DNA of 64,000 nt from Nocardioides luti (lineage in GTDB: Bacteria; Actinomycetota; Actinomycetes; Propionibacteriales; Nocardioidaceae): contig NZ_JACKXE010000001.1 in NCBI RefSeq assembly GCF_014212315.1, positions 2,232,001-2,296,000 on the forward strand. Reading direction: 5' to 3'. Below the pieces are notes generated by a model that was not told the origin of the DNA, searched no databases, and saw only the letters and a program-made list of their open reading frames with translations. Made by a program: the position numbers and the translations under genes. Below are positions 37,944-45,860 of this stretch, piece by piece. Within the stretch, counting starts at the first letter, position 1. Each line of letters opens with the position of its first letter.

Positions 37944-38470
37944 GCCTCCGAGAACTTCCGCTGCCACTCCTCGACCGTCATGAAGCTGGGATCCCGGCGG
38001 CACATCGCTTCGGTCTCCATCCAGAGCTCTTCGTCAGGACGCGAGAGGTCGAGGGGATCAGCGTGAGGCTGGCTGACGTACCACGGGGTGTCGAGGTAGA
38101 CCTCCACCGTGTTGTCCTCGATGTCGGAGAAGTAGATCGACAACGCGTTGCCGTGGTTGAGCGCGCGCAGAGCGGGCGCCTGGCGCGCCTGCGCCCGTCC
38201 CTGGATCTCGCGAAGCCCATCGAGGTTCTTGACCTTGAAAGAGATCTGCATGACCGTGCTGGGGTCGTTGGCTCCCCGACCCGACGCGAGGGCGAGCTGG
38301 TGGTGCTGATCGGGAACGCTGGACATGAAGGCGATCGTGAAGGGCATCGTGTGCCCCTGGCCGCGATCGGTCATGGTCATGCCGAAGACCTCGGAGTAGT
38401 ACGCGACCATCGCGTCCAGATCACGACAGAACACCCCGAAGTGGGAGAGGACCGGCCTGGTTTCACTCAT
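37940..38470 (-). CDS. VOC-superfamily protein (glyoxalase/extradiol dioxygenase fold)
   Basis: 176 residues. First module begins RPVLSHFGVFCRDLDAM with metal-ligand-type His10; the last strand has NTVEVYLDTP with Glu123. The second-module position that is His in extradiol dioxygenases appears to be Gln75 (VMQISFKV), so it is not certain that it cleaves rings; a lyase, isomerase or hydrolase role is also possible. ATG 38470 sits at the right distance from AAGGAG; ATG 38476 is too close. It lies between monooxygenase and FAH-hydrolase genes, as expected for ring opening. Confidence 0.8.
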   Translation of the reverse strand: MSETRPVLSHFGVFCRDLDAMVAYYSEVFGMTMTDRGQGHTMPFTIAFMSSVPDQHHQLALASGRGANDPSTVMQISFKVKNLDGLREIQGRAQARQAPALRALNHGNALSIYFSDIEDNTVEVYLDTPWYVSQPHADPLDLSRPDEELWMETEAMCRRDPSFMTVEEWQRKFSEA

Positions 38471-38580
38471 GCGCATGTGCTCCTTTCAGGGGCGTCGAGC
38501 TGTGGGGTAAGAGCGACGAACTCGCGAACGTCTGCATGGCAGGGGTCGGGGCCGACCGTTCCCGCACGGTCCCGATCAAC

Positions 38581-39438
38581 TCAGGCCTGTTGTTCGACGG
38601 GATTGCGCAGCACTCCGACGGCCTCGATCTCGACCTCGACGATGTCACCCGGCTTCATGAAGACCGGGGGCTTGCGGCTGAAGCCGACACCGGACGGGGT
38701 GCCGGTGAGAATGACGTCTCCGGGCGCGAGCGTGAAGACCGTGGACGCGTAGTTGATCAGCGCTGGAATGTCGAAGATCATCTGCCCGGTGTCGCCGGAC
38801 TGGACGACCTCACCGTTCAAACGGGTCTCCAGCTTGAGGTTCTGACCGGGTGCTATCTGGTCGCTCGTCACCATCCACGGGCCGAACCCACCGGTCGACT
38901 CGAAGTTCTTCCCAGCCGCGATCTGCTTGGCGTGGAACTGGAACTCGCGCACCGAGGCGTCGTTGTAGCAGGCATAGCCAGCGACGTGGTCGAAGGCCGA
39001 TTCGACCGGGATGTCGCGACCGCCTTCTCCAATAATGACCGCAAGCTCGCCCTCCCAGTCCAGGGACTCCGAGGCGTTGGGCCGGACGATCGGCGCCTCG
39101 TGCGCCACTTGAGAGCGCCAGACCCGCAGGAAGATCGGCGGGAAGTCGGACAGCTCTCGATTCAGCCCCGAGGCCAACGCCTCTTGGTGGTGGTCCATGT
39201 AGTTGCGCACACTGCAGACGATTTTCTCTGGCTGCGGAATGACAGGAAGCCAGGTGATGTCGCTGAGCGGCGTGGCACTGCCCTCGGCCACGAGGGCGTC
39301 CCGGTCAGCCCACTCGGGACTGCCCAGGAAGGAGGCCAGCGTCTGGTGGCCACTCACGTCGGTGAGGTCGACGACGGTGTCGTCGACCACGGCGCCGAAC
39401 AGGGCACGACCGCCGTGGCGGTAGGACGCTAGCTTCAT
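38581..39438 (-). CDS. Fumarylacetoacetate hydrolase family protein
   Basis: 285 residues. FAH core: EKIVCSVRNYMDHHQEA, SLDWEGELAVIIGEGG (metal-binding Glu pair), a third ligand Asp in the YACYNDASVREFQ stretch, and ILTGTPSGVG. Family members cleave or tautomerise/decarboxylate diketo acids from ring-cleavage pathways using Mg2+. First gene of the minus-strand operon starting at the operator near 39501, followed by VOC and monooxygenase genes. Confidence 0.9.
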   Translation of the reverse strand: MKLASYRHGGRALFGAVVDDTVVDLTDVSGHQTLASFLGSPEWADRDALVAEGSATPLSDITWLPVIPQPEKIVCSVRNYMDHHQEALASGLNRELSDFPPIFLRVWRSQVAHEAPIVRPNASESLDWEGELAVIIGEGGRDIPVESAFDHVAGYACYNDASVREFQFHAKQIAAGKNFESTGGFGPWMVTSDQIAPGQNLKLETRLNGEVVQSGDTGQMIFDIPALINYASTVFTLAPGDVILTGTPSGVGFSRKPPVFMKPGDIVEVEIEAVGVLRNPVEQQA

Positions 39439-39500
39439 TGGTGCTCCTCAATTGTTGACCGCGGAAAGGGCGGTGGACCGCCAGGTCCGACTCTACCTAT

Positions 39501-39530
39501 TTTGTGCATAAGATGGAACCCTTGCACAAT
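39501..39530. promoter_or_regulatory. GntR operator in the divergent FAH/ALDH promoter
   Basis: TTTGTG-CATAAG (39501-39512) is the same palindrome in the other orientation; a half-like CTTGCACAAT follows at 39521-39530. It lies between the FAH operon (-) and the aldehyde dehydrogenase gene (+), so one site can control both. Confidence 0.65.
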
Positions 39531-39598
39531 TAGTCGCCCCTGCTCGGCCCCTGCACTTGGCTCAGCACCCCGTCTCGCGCACCTTCAACGGAGGCCCC

Positions 39599-41029
39599 AT
39601 GTCCTACCTCAACTTCATCGACGGAACGTGGCGCGAGGGCGTGACCATGGCACCGAACATCAGTCCCTCGGATCTCTCGGACGTGATCGGAGAGTTCGCG
39701 CGCGCCGATGCCGCCCAGGCCGAGGAGGCCATCGGGGCCGCGGCCGCAGCCCAACCCGGGTGGGCAAGCCTGCCCCCGGGTGAGCGGTTCGCCGTCCTGG
39801 ATCGCGCCGGGGACGAGTTGCAGGCGCGCGCCGACGAGCTCGGCGAACTTCTGGCGCGCGAAGAGGGCAAGACCCGGACGGAAGGCACCGCAGAGGTGAA
39901 GCGCGCCTCCCAGATCCTGAAGTTCCAGGCCGGGGAGACGCTGCGCAATCCTGGCGAGGTGCTGCCCTCGGTGCGTCCGGGCGTGGAAGTCCTGGTCAGC
40001 CGTGAGCCGGTGGGCGTGGTCAGCATCATCACTCCGTGGAACTTTCCCATCGCCATCCCGGCGTGGAAGATCGCACCCGCGCTGGCGTACGGCAATTGCG
40101 TGGTGTTCAAGCCCGCTGAGCTGGTGCCCGCTTCTGCGTGGCACCTGGTGGACATCCTGCACCGGGCCGGCCTGCCCGCCGGAGTCCTGAACCTTGTCAT
40201 GGGGCGTGGTCGGGACATCGGCGACATCCTGGTCGGAGATCCCCGGGTCGACGCGGTGTCCTTCACAGGCTCGGTCGACACTGGGCACCGCGTGCTCGCC
40301 ACCGCCCAGGCACACGGCGCCCGGGTCCAACTCGAGATGGGCGGGAAGAACCCGTTGGTGATCTGTGACGACGCCGACTTGGACGCTGCTGTCGCGGGCG
40401 CCAGGGAGGGAGCATTCGGCTCCACCGGGCAACGCTGCACCGCATCCTCGCGACTGATCGTCACCGCCGGCGTGCATGACGCGTTCGTGGACAGGCTGAG
40501 CAAGGCCGTCGACCAGATCACGGTCGGCCACGCCCTGGATGCCGAGACCACGATGGGCCCGGTCGTGGACGAGAGTCAGCTGGCCCAAGACCTGCGCTAC
40601 ATCGAGTTGGCGACCCAGCAGGGCGCGACCCTGGTCGGCGGTGACCTGGTGGAGGGACGGACCAAGGGCCACTACCTGAGTCCGGCGCTGGCGCTGGACA
40701 CGCGCAACACCGACACGATCAACCGTGAGGAAGTCTTCGGCCCCGTCGCGTCGGTCATCCGGGTCGACGACCTCGATGAGGCCATCGAGGTGGCCAACGA
40801 CACGGAGTTCGGGCTGACCTCGGGCGTCTACACCAGCTCGTTGTCGACCTCGACACGATTCCGCCAGCAGTCAACGGCAGGGATGGTCATGGTGAATCTC
40901 CCGACTGCGGGCGTGGACTTCCACGTTCCATTCGGTGGACGCCGGGGCTCCTCCTATGGGCCACGCGAGCAGGGGCGCGGAGCTCGGGATTTTTACACCA
41001 CGACGAAGACCACGTACGTCGCCAGCTGA
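39599..41029 (+). CDS. Aldehyde dehydrogenase, ketoglutarate-semialdehyde type
   Basis: 476 residues. SIITPWNFPIAIPAWKIAPAL, KPAELVPAS, FTGSVDTG and LEMGGKNPLVICDDADLD are ALDH hallmarks, and the catalytic Cys lies in FGSTGQRCTASSR. That Cys context and the C-terminal VPFGGRRGSSYGPREQGRGARDFYTT resemble alpha-ketoglutaric semialdehyde (2,5-dioxovalerate) dehydrogenases, so the product may be 2-oxoglutarate or another dicarboxylate. ATG 39599 has a GGAGG site. The only intact plus-strand gene of the island. Confidence 0.9.
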   Translation: MSYLNFIDGTWREGVTMAPNISPSDLSDVIGEFARADAAQAEEAIGAAAAAQPGWASLPPGERFAVLDRAGDELQARADELGELLAREEGKTRTEGTAEVKRASQILKFQAGETLRNPGEVLPSVRPGVEVLVSREPVGVVSIITPWNFPIAIPAWKIAPALAYGNCVVFKPAELVPASAWHLVDILHRAGLPAGVLNLVMGRGRDIGDILVGDPRVDAVSFTGSVDTGHRVLATAQAHGARVQLEMGGKNPLVICDDADLDAAVAGAREGAFGSTGQRCTASSRLIVTAGVHDAFVDRLSKAVDQITVGHALDAETTMGPVVDESQLAQDLRYIELATQQGATLVGGDLVEGRTKGHYLSPALALDTRNTDTINREEVFGPVASVIRVDDLDEAIEVANDTEFGLTSGVYTSSLSTSTRFRQQSTAGMVMVNLPTAGVDFHVPFGGRRGSSYGPREQGRGARDFYTTTKTTYVAS

Positions 41030-41045
41030 CTCGCTCATGCAAAGC

Positions 41046-41075
41046 CGGTGCGGCTGCCCCCTGGCAGCCGCACCG
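41046..41075. terminator. Bidirectional terminator
   Basis: Perfect 13-bp stem CGGTGCGGCTGCC / GGCAGCCGCACCG with loop CCCT. It separates the convergent aldehyde and alcohol dehydrogenase genes and can serve both. Confidence 0.85.
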
Positions 41076-41118
41076 CGCTGGGCTTGTTCGCGGTGACCCT
41101 TGACGGCCGGTGGGCCCG

Positions 41119-42231
41119 TCAGCTCTGCGGGTCGATGATGAAGTTCGAGAAACCGCCGTTGCGCTCCGCGATGCCGCTGATCGCTTCGTTGACGTCAGTC
41201 AGCGGGTAGACCTTGTGCTCCAGCCACGACAGGTCGAAGTCGCCGGAGGCCACCATGTCGGCCATGTTCTGACCGTCACCGGCGGTGAACCACGCGGAAC
41301 CGATGAGGGTCTGTTGCTGGTTCATCATGCGATGGATGTCGATGGGAAGGTCGCCCATGGCGGCACCGATGTCGACGGCGACGGCGCCACGGGCAAGGGA
41401 GCGCAGCCCTTGACGGAAGGTCTCGTGCTGCGCGCCCGGACCCAAGGCATCGACATAGATGTCCACGCCGTGGCCGTTGGTGCGCTCGTGGATCCACTCG
41501 TCGACGGGCCCGTCCTCCAGGGAGTGGACCTCGATGCGCTCGGGGCAGATCTTCTTGACCTGCTCCAGCAGGCCCTTGTCACGCCCGGTGCCGTAGAGCT
41601 TGGTGATGCCGAACCCCCGCGCGAAGAGCGCCGCGCTGATCCCCAGCGTTCCGCTGATGCCATTGACCAGCACCGACTTGCCGGGGCCGGCCTGGGCCTT
41701 GCGGAGCGCCGAGTACATGGTGCCGAGGTAGCCGAACCGGGCGGCCGAGTTGAAGTCCAAGTTGTCCGGGATACGCACCAAGGAATACGCAGGCGCGAGC
41801 ATTTGCTCCGACAGGCCGCCAGGGTAGCGGTCCAGCAGGTCCAGTGCGGTGGCTGAGAATCCGAAGTAGCCGGAGAACGCGTAGCTGGCGCAGTTGATCA
41901 GGTCGCCGTTGCGGCAGGCACGGCAGGAGAGGCAGTAGCGCCCAGGGTTGACGTACACGCGGTCACCCACGGCGAAGTCCTGGACGCCCTCGCCAACGGC
42001 GTCCACGACGCCGGCCGGGTCGAGCCCGAACACTGCCGGCAGGGTAGGCAGTGGGTCTTCGGGGAACCACGTGGTCCACATGTTCAGGATGTTGCCCAGG
42101 TTAGGCACGATGTTGACGGCGTGGACCTGGACCCTGACCTCGCCGAGGCCCGGGGTGGGCAGTTCGATCTGCTCCAGCCGCATCGGCTCGCCGATGGCGT
42201 GCATCCGCGCAGCGCGCATGGTGGTGCTCAT
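41119..42231 (-). CDS. Zinc-type alcohol dehydrogenase-like (MDR) protein
   Basis: 370 residues. The structural-zinc loop is intact (YCLSCRACRNGDLINC), and the NAD(P)-binding region shows VLVNGISGTLGISAALFARG. The catalytic-zinc Cys of the first motif is missing (AVNIVPNLGNIL) and GHE is replaced by GLD (VFGLDPAGVV). It may therefore be a zinc-independent reductase rather than an alcohol dehydrogenase. Last gene of the cupin-P450-ferredoxin-reductase operon, overlapping the reductase stop (ATGA). Confidence 0.82.
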   Translation of the reverse strand: MSTTMRAARMHAIGEPMRLEQIELPTPGLGEVRVQVHAVNIVPNLGNILNMWTTWFPEDPLPTLPAVFGLDPAGVVDAVGEGVQDFAVGDRVYVNPGRYCLSCRACRNGDLINCASYAFSGYFGFSATALDLLDRYPGGLSEQMLAPAYSLVRIPDNLDFNSAARFGYLGTMYSALRKAQAGPGKSVLVNGISGTLGISAALFARGFGITKLYGTGRDKGLLEQVKKICPERIEVHSLEDGPVDEWIHERTNGHGVDIYVDALGPGAQHETFRQGLRSLARGAVAVDIGAAMGDLPIDIHRMMNQQQTLIGSAWFTAGDGQNMADMVASGDFDLSWLEHKVYPLTDVNEAISGIAERNGGFSNFIIDPQS

Positions 42232-43478
42232 GATTCCTCCGGGTGATGTGAACGCGCAGGGGCACTTCGACGTGCCCTCAGCAGGTCGCTCAGGGTTGAT
42301 TTCTGGATGACAGCTGTGGGGATGTGCTCATCGCTCGACAACACCCGTCGAGCGGCTAGGTGCTCAGCGGCCCAATCAAGGGTCTCGACGGCGACGACGT
42401 GGCCGTCGCGGGTGGCGTAGACGACGTGGCGTCCGGTGCCGTCGGTGTGGTGGTGCAGATCGTCGTCCGGCAGCCGCAATCCGGCGACTTGAATCTTCAG
42501 GTCTCCCTGGTCGCTCCAGAACCACGGCAGGTCGGTGTACGGCGAGGCGTTGCCCATGATGGCGCGGGCCACCGCAGCACCCTGATCGCAAGCGTTCTGG
42601 ACCGACTCCAACCGCATCTGGGCCCCACTGCGAGAGTCGGGGAAGCGGGCGCAGTCACCGGCAGCGTAGATGTCGTCATGCCCAAGCACCCGCAGCTGAT
42701 CGTCAACCACGATGCCGTTGTCGGTCAGGATTCCGGCCTCGTGAGCGAGCTCGTCGCGAGCCAGTGCGCCGATCCCGATCAGCACGCAGTCCGCTTCGAA
42801 CCGCCCAGAATCGGTGACGACCGCGGTCACGTGGCCATCGCCTTCCAGTGCTTGGACCGCTGTGCCCGTCACGACACGAACGCCCCTGATTCGATGACGT
42901 GCCGCGACCGCCAGCGCGAGTGGCTGCGAGAGCACCCGGCCCAGTAGCGTGTCGGCTGCTTCGAGGACAGTGACCTCGCAGCCCGCGGCGTATGCAGCAC
43001 TGGCAATCTCCAAGCCGACAAAACCGCCACCAACCACGACCAGGCGACGCCCGGGCTGAAGTGCCGCCCTGAGGCAATCTGCGTCCTGGCGGGTGCGAAG
43101 CGAGTGCACGCCGGACAGATTGGCCTCAGCCCAGTCCGGTGTCCGGTTCCGCGAGCCCGTCGCGAAGACCAGCGCCTCGTACGAGACGACGTCGCCCGCG
43201 GACGTGGTCACCCTGCGCTGTGCCGCGTCGACTCGGACGGCCACGACACCGTTGCGAACGTCGATGTGCTGGGTGATGTACACGTCGGAGTCATGGAGGA
43301 CAACCGTCGACGACGGGTCTGTCAGGTATCCCTTGGACAGAGGGGGCCGCTGATACGGCAGGGCACTTTCCTCAGCCAGGATCGTGATCGGCTGCTCGCA
43401 ACCGAGTTGACGCAAGGTCACGGCAGTGCTGACCGCAGCCTGGCCGCCACCAATGATCACCGTCCGGCCCCGGCTCAT
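42228..43478 (-). CDS. FAD-dependent ferredoxin reductase (P450 electron donor)
   Basis: 416 residues. Two dinucleotide folds: VIIGGGQAAVSTAVTLRQLG (FAD) and LVVVGGGFVGLEIASAAYAAG (NADH), plus IYAAGDCARFPD for flavin binding and the C-terminal reductase dimer domain. It matches putidaredoxin/rhodocoxin reductases, which pass electrons from NADH to a [2Fe-2S] ferredoxin. ATG 43478 overlaps the ferredoxin stop; an in-frame upstream extension to 43682 runs through the ferredoxin gene and is not used. Confidence 0.92.
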   Translation of the reverse strand: MSRGRTVIIGGGQAAVSTAVTLRQLGCEQPITILAEESALPYQRPPLSKGYLTDPSSTVVLHDSDVYITQHIDVRNGVVAVRVDAAQRRVTTSAGDVVSYEALVFATGSRNRTPDWAEANLSGVHSLRTRQDADCLRAALQPGRRLVVVGGGFVGLEIASAAYAAGCEVTVLEAADTLLGRVLSQPLALAVAARHRIRGVRVVTGTAVQALEGDGHVTAVVTDSGRFEADCVLIGIGALARDELAHEAGILTDNGIVVDDQLRVLGHDDIYAAGDCARFPDSRSGAQMRLESVQNACDQGAAVARAIMGNASPYTDLPWFWSDQGDLKIQVAGLRLPDDDLHHHTDGTGRHVVYATRDGHVVAVETLDWAAEHLAARRVLSSDEHIPTAVIQKSTLSDLLRARRSAPARSHHPEES

Positions 43479-43798
43479 ACCTGAGCCCCGGGGACCTCGA
43501 CGGTCAGCCCTTCGAGCTGGTCGCCAACCTGCACCTGACAGCTCAAGCGGCTGTTGGCCCGCCGTGGCGAAGCGGTGAAGTCCAGCATCTCGTCCTCGAC
43601 GCTGCCGTCCGGACAGGCCAGGGCCACGTCCTCGGTCTCGAGGTAGACGTGACAGGTGGCGCAGGAGGCGTTGCCCCCGCACTCGGCCACGATGCCCGGG
43701 ACCAGGTGGCTTGTCGCCGCCTTCATGAGCGAGCCACCCGGCGCTGCGTCAATGGCGCGGGTGCTCCCGTCCGGCAGCGTGAAGTTGATCTTGACCAC
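43475..43798 (-). CDS. [2Fe-2S] ferredoxin, adrenodoxin/putidaredoxin type
   Basis: 107 residues from GTG 43798. Cluster ligands Cys40, Cys46, Cys49 (AECGGNASCATCHVY) and Cys87 (SRLSCQVQV) give the C-x5-C-x2-C...C spacing of P450-reducing ferredoxins. It starts 3 bp after the P450 stop and overlaps the reductase gene by 4 bp. It carries electrons from the reductase to the P450. Confidence 0.95.
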   Translation of the reverse strand: MVKINFTLPDGSTRAIDAAPGGSLMKAATSHLVPGIVAECGGNASCATCHVYLETEDVALACPDGSVEDEMLDFTASPRRANSRLSCQVQVGDQLEGLTVEVPGAQV

Positions 43799-43801
43799 TG
43801 G

Positions 43802-44986
43802 TCAGCCCACCGCTTCCCACTCGACCGGAAGCGACTTCAGACCGCGGAAGACCCAGCCGCTGATCTCCGGCTCGAAGCCCTCCACCAAACGCAGGCCGCG
43901 CAGTCGATCGAAGACCGCGGGCCAGGCCAGCGCGCCGATCTGATGGCGGGCTACCCAAGCGCCCATGCAGAAGTGCGGTCCGCCACCGAAAGCGAGGTGC
44001 GCGACCGGTTCCCGATCGATGTCGAAAACATCTGCGTTCTGGATGACGGCGGAGTCGCGATTGCCGGACCCGATGACCAACGCAACCCGGGACCCTGCCG
44101 GCAGGCGGATGCCAGCCACCTCGTACTCACTCAGGACCTGGCGCGGATAGAGGCCGATCGGCGAGATCCACCGTGCCGACTCCTCGAAGACCTTGCGCCA
44201 CAACGCAGGGTCATCGACCAGCCTCGCGCGCAGTGCTGGGTCGGTCAGCGCCTGCCAGGCTCCTGTGCCGAACACGTGCAGGGGCTCGTTGATACCCCCT
44301 CCGATGATCACCTTGACGTTGTTCTGCACTTCATCAAGGGGAAGCGGATCGTCGGCGTGCACCATCGCCGAGATGATCGAATCGTCGGCACTTCCCTGAA
44401 CTCGATCCACGGCCAGTCGCACGTACTCATCGATCTCGGCCGTTGCCGCCTTTGCACGGGCCCAAATCTCCTGGTCGTCGGCGTAATTGCCGTTGCCTGC
44501 CATCATGTGCGCCGACCACTGGGTCATGGTCCCGCGGGGCACCCCACCGATGCCCAGCACCGCAGCGAGGTTGAGCTCGACCAGCGGGGAGATGAAGTCG
44601 GCGATGAGATCGCCCCGACCTCGAGGCGCCAAGTCCTCGAGCACGCGCCCACAGTTGGTGGCGAACGCCGTGCTCCAGATGTCTCGAACCTGGCGGGGCC
44701 GCGTCGGCGGCTCCGCCGCACTCCGAATCCGATGGTGAGGCGCGTTGTCCTCCCGCAGCATGTTGTGCCCGACGACACGAGTGAGAAGTGAGTCCTCCTC
44801 GCGAGAGCTGAACACCTCGGGCGTCTTCTCCAGCTCGACGATGTCCGCGTAACGCGTGACCAAGTACCGCTCCAGCGACGGTGAGTACGCGACCGGCGCT
44901 TCCGCCCGCAGGCGGGCCCACATGGGGTAGGGGTCCCGAGACATGTCGTCGAGCGACAGCTCGACCACAGGTGCCACAGAAGTCAC
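43802..44986 (-). CDS. Cytochrome P450 with atypical I-helix
   Basis: 394 residues. Heme loop FGGGPHFCMGAWVAR with axial Cys340, ExxR pair Glu269/Arg272 (FEESAR), and the C-helix region HHRIR. The I-helix reads IIGGGINEPLHV: where most P450s have an acid-alcohol pair (Asp/Glu-Thr) this one has Asn233-Glu234 followed by Pro. Glu in the Thr position alters oxygen activation and may favour peroxide use. With its own ferredoxin and reductase it probably hydroxylates or O-demethylates the island substrate. Starts by ATGA overlap with the cupin gene. Confidence 0.93.
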   Translation of the reverse strand: MTSVAPVVELSLDDMSRDPYPMWARLRAEAPVAYSPSLERYLVTRYADIVELEKTPEVFSSREEDSLLTRVVGHNMLREDNAPHHRIRSAAEPPTRPRQVRDIWSTAFATNCGRVLEDLAPRGRGDLIADFISPLVELNLAAVLGIGGVPRGTMTQWSAHMMAGNGNYADDQEIWARAKAATAEIDEYVRLAVDRVQGSADDSIISAMVHADDPLPLDEVQNNVKVIIGGGINEPLHVFGTGAWQALTDPALRARLVDDPALWRKVFEESARWISPIGLYPRQVLSEYEVAGIRLPAGSRVALVIGSGNRDSAVIQNADVFDIDREPVAHLAFGGGPHFCMGAWVARHQIGALAWPAVFDRLRGLRLVEGFEPEISGWVFRGLKSLPVEWEAVG

Positions 44987-45510
44987 ACCCGGGCTCCCAT
45001 CAGGGACACGAAGATGGTGACCGGCTTGTCGCCTGGGTTGCGCCAGGCGTGCCGCGTGGCGTTCTGCACCACGATGTCGCCCGCGTTGAGCTGCACGGTC
45101 CGACCGTTGTCCAGCTCGAGGACCAAGGTGCCATCCAGGACCACCACGTAGTCAACGGTGGGGGTGGTGTGCATGCCGGGGGCGTCGGGCTCGAAGAGCT
45201 CTGCCAAGCCTGGGGTGTTGGCCAAGTTCTCCGGCACAGCCTTCATGGGGTCCCAGCTGGGGTCACCGAAGACGCTGTCGGGAGGGAAGGTCACGGTGAG
45301 CGCGATGGTCTCGCCTGGGCCAGGCACGTAGCTGGTGACGTCGGTGGCTACGGCCTCGTTGACCGGCTCAGGAGTCTGGCCCGTTCTCCAGACCAGGGCA
45401 GCGGCAAATCCGGGGGTGTGCGCGTACTCCTTGCTGACGGGAGACTCTCCGTCACTCACGACGCACGCGGTGCCTGCTTCATCAAGACCGGTGACGATTC
45501 GACGGACCAT
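44983..45510 (-). CDS. Cupin domain protein
   Basis: 175 residues. The cupin barrel is in the C-terminal half: PGMHTTPTVDYVVVLDGTLVLEL (motif 1), LNAGDIVVQNATRHAWRNPGDKP (motif 2). His119 is a candidate metal ligand of motif 1, and the second His lies in RHAW. It could be a small dioxygenase, isomerase or sensor. ATG 45510 has a GGAGGAG site; first gene of the P450 operon, 47 bp behind a GntR operator. Confidence 0.82.
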   Translation of the reverse strand: MVRRIVTGLDEAGTACVVSDGESPVSKEYAHTPGFAAALVWRTGQTPEPVNEAVATDVTSYVPGPGETIALTVTFPPDSVFGDPSWDPMKAVPENLANTPGLAELFEPDAPGMHTTPTVDYVVVLDGTLVLELDNGRTVQLNAGDIVVQNATRHAWRNPGDKPVTIFVSLMGARV

Positions 45511-45557
45511 GACGTACTCCTCCACGCAGTGTGACGCGCGTCTCGCGCCTCTCGAAG

Positions 45558-45569
45558 TTTATGCACAAA
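45558..45569 (-). promoter_or_regulatory. GntR operator before the cupin-P450 operon
   Basis: TTTATG-CACAAA is the best copy of the island motif, one mismatch per half from perfect symmetry. A weaker TTGCATAGA follows at 45579. The 45511-45860 gap holds this promoter and no intact gene. Confidence 0.65.
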
Positions 45570-45860
45570 ACGCGGGTCTTGCATAGACCTGCGCATCGCC
45601 AACTGTGCCGGGGGGTCCGATCCCGCCGAGCAGCGGCCGTTGGAGTCGAAGCCGTACCCGACCCCGGGGCTCGCCGTACCAGCAGTCCATGTGTAGAAGT
45701 CGATGCACGCGTTGCTCCTGGTCCGCGTCCCTCAACGACTTGTGGGAGCAGTCGGACACGCACCAGCGGGAGGGCCCGAAGGCGTCACTGGCATCGCGGC
45801 GGCGAAGAACTGAGCAACGCTTCCCCGTGACCAGTTCGAACCATCCGTCGGGCGACACGG

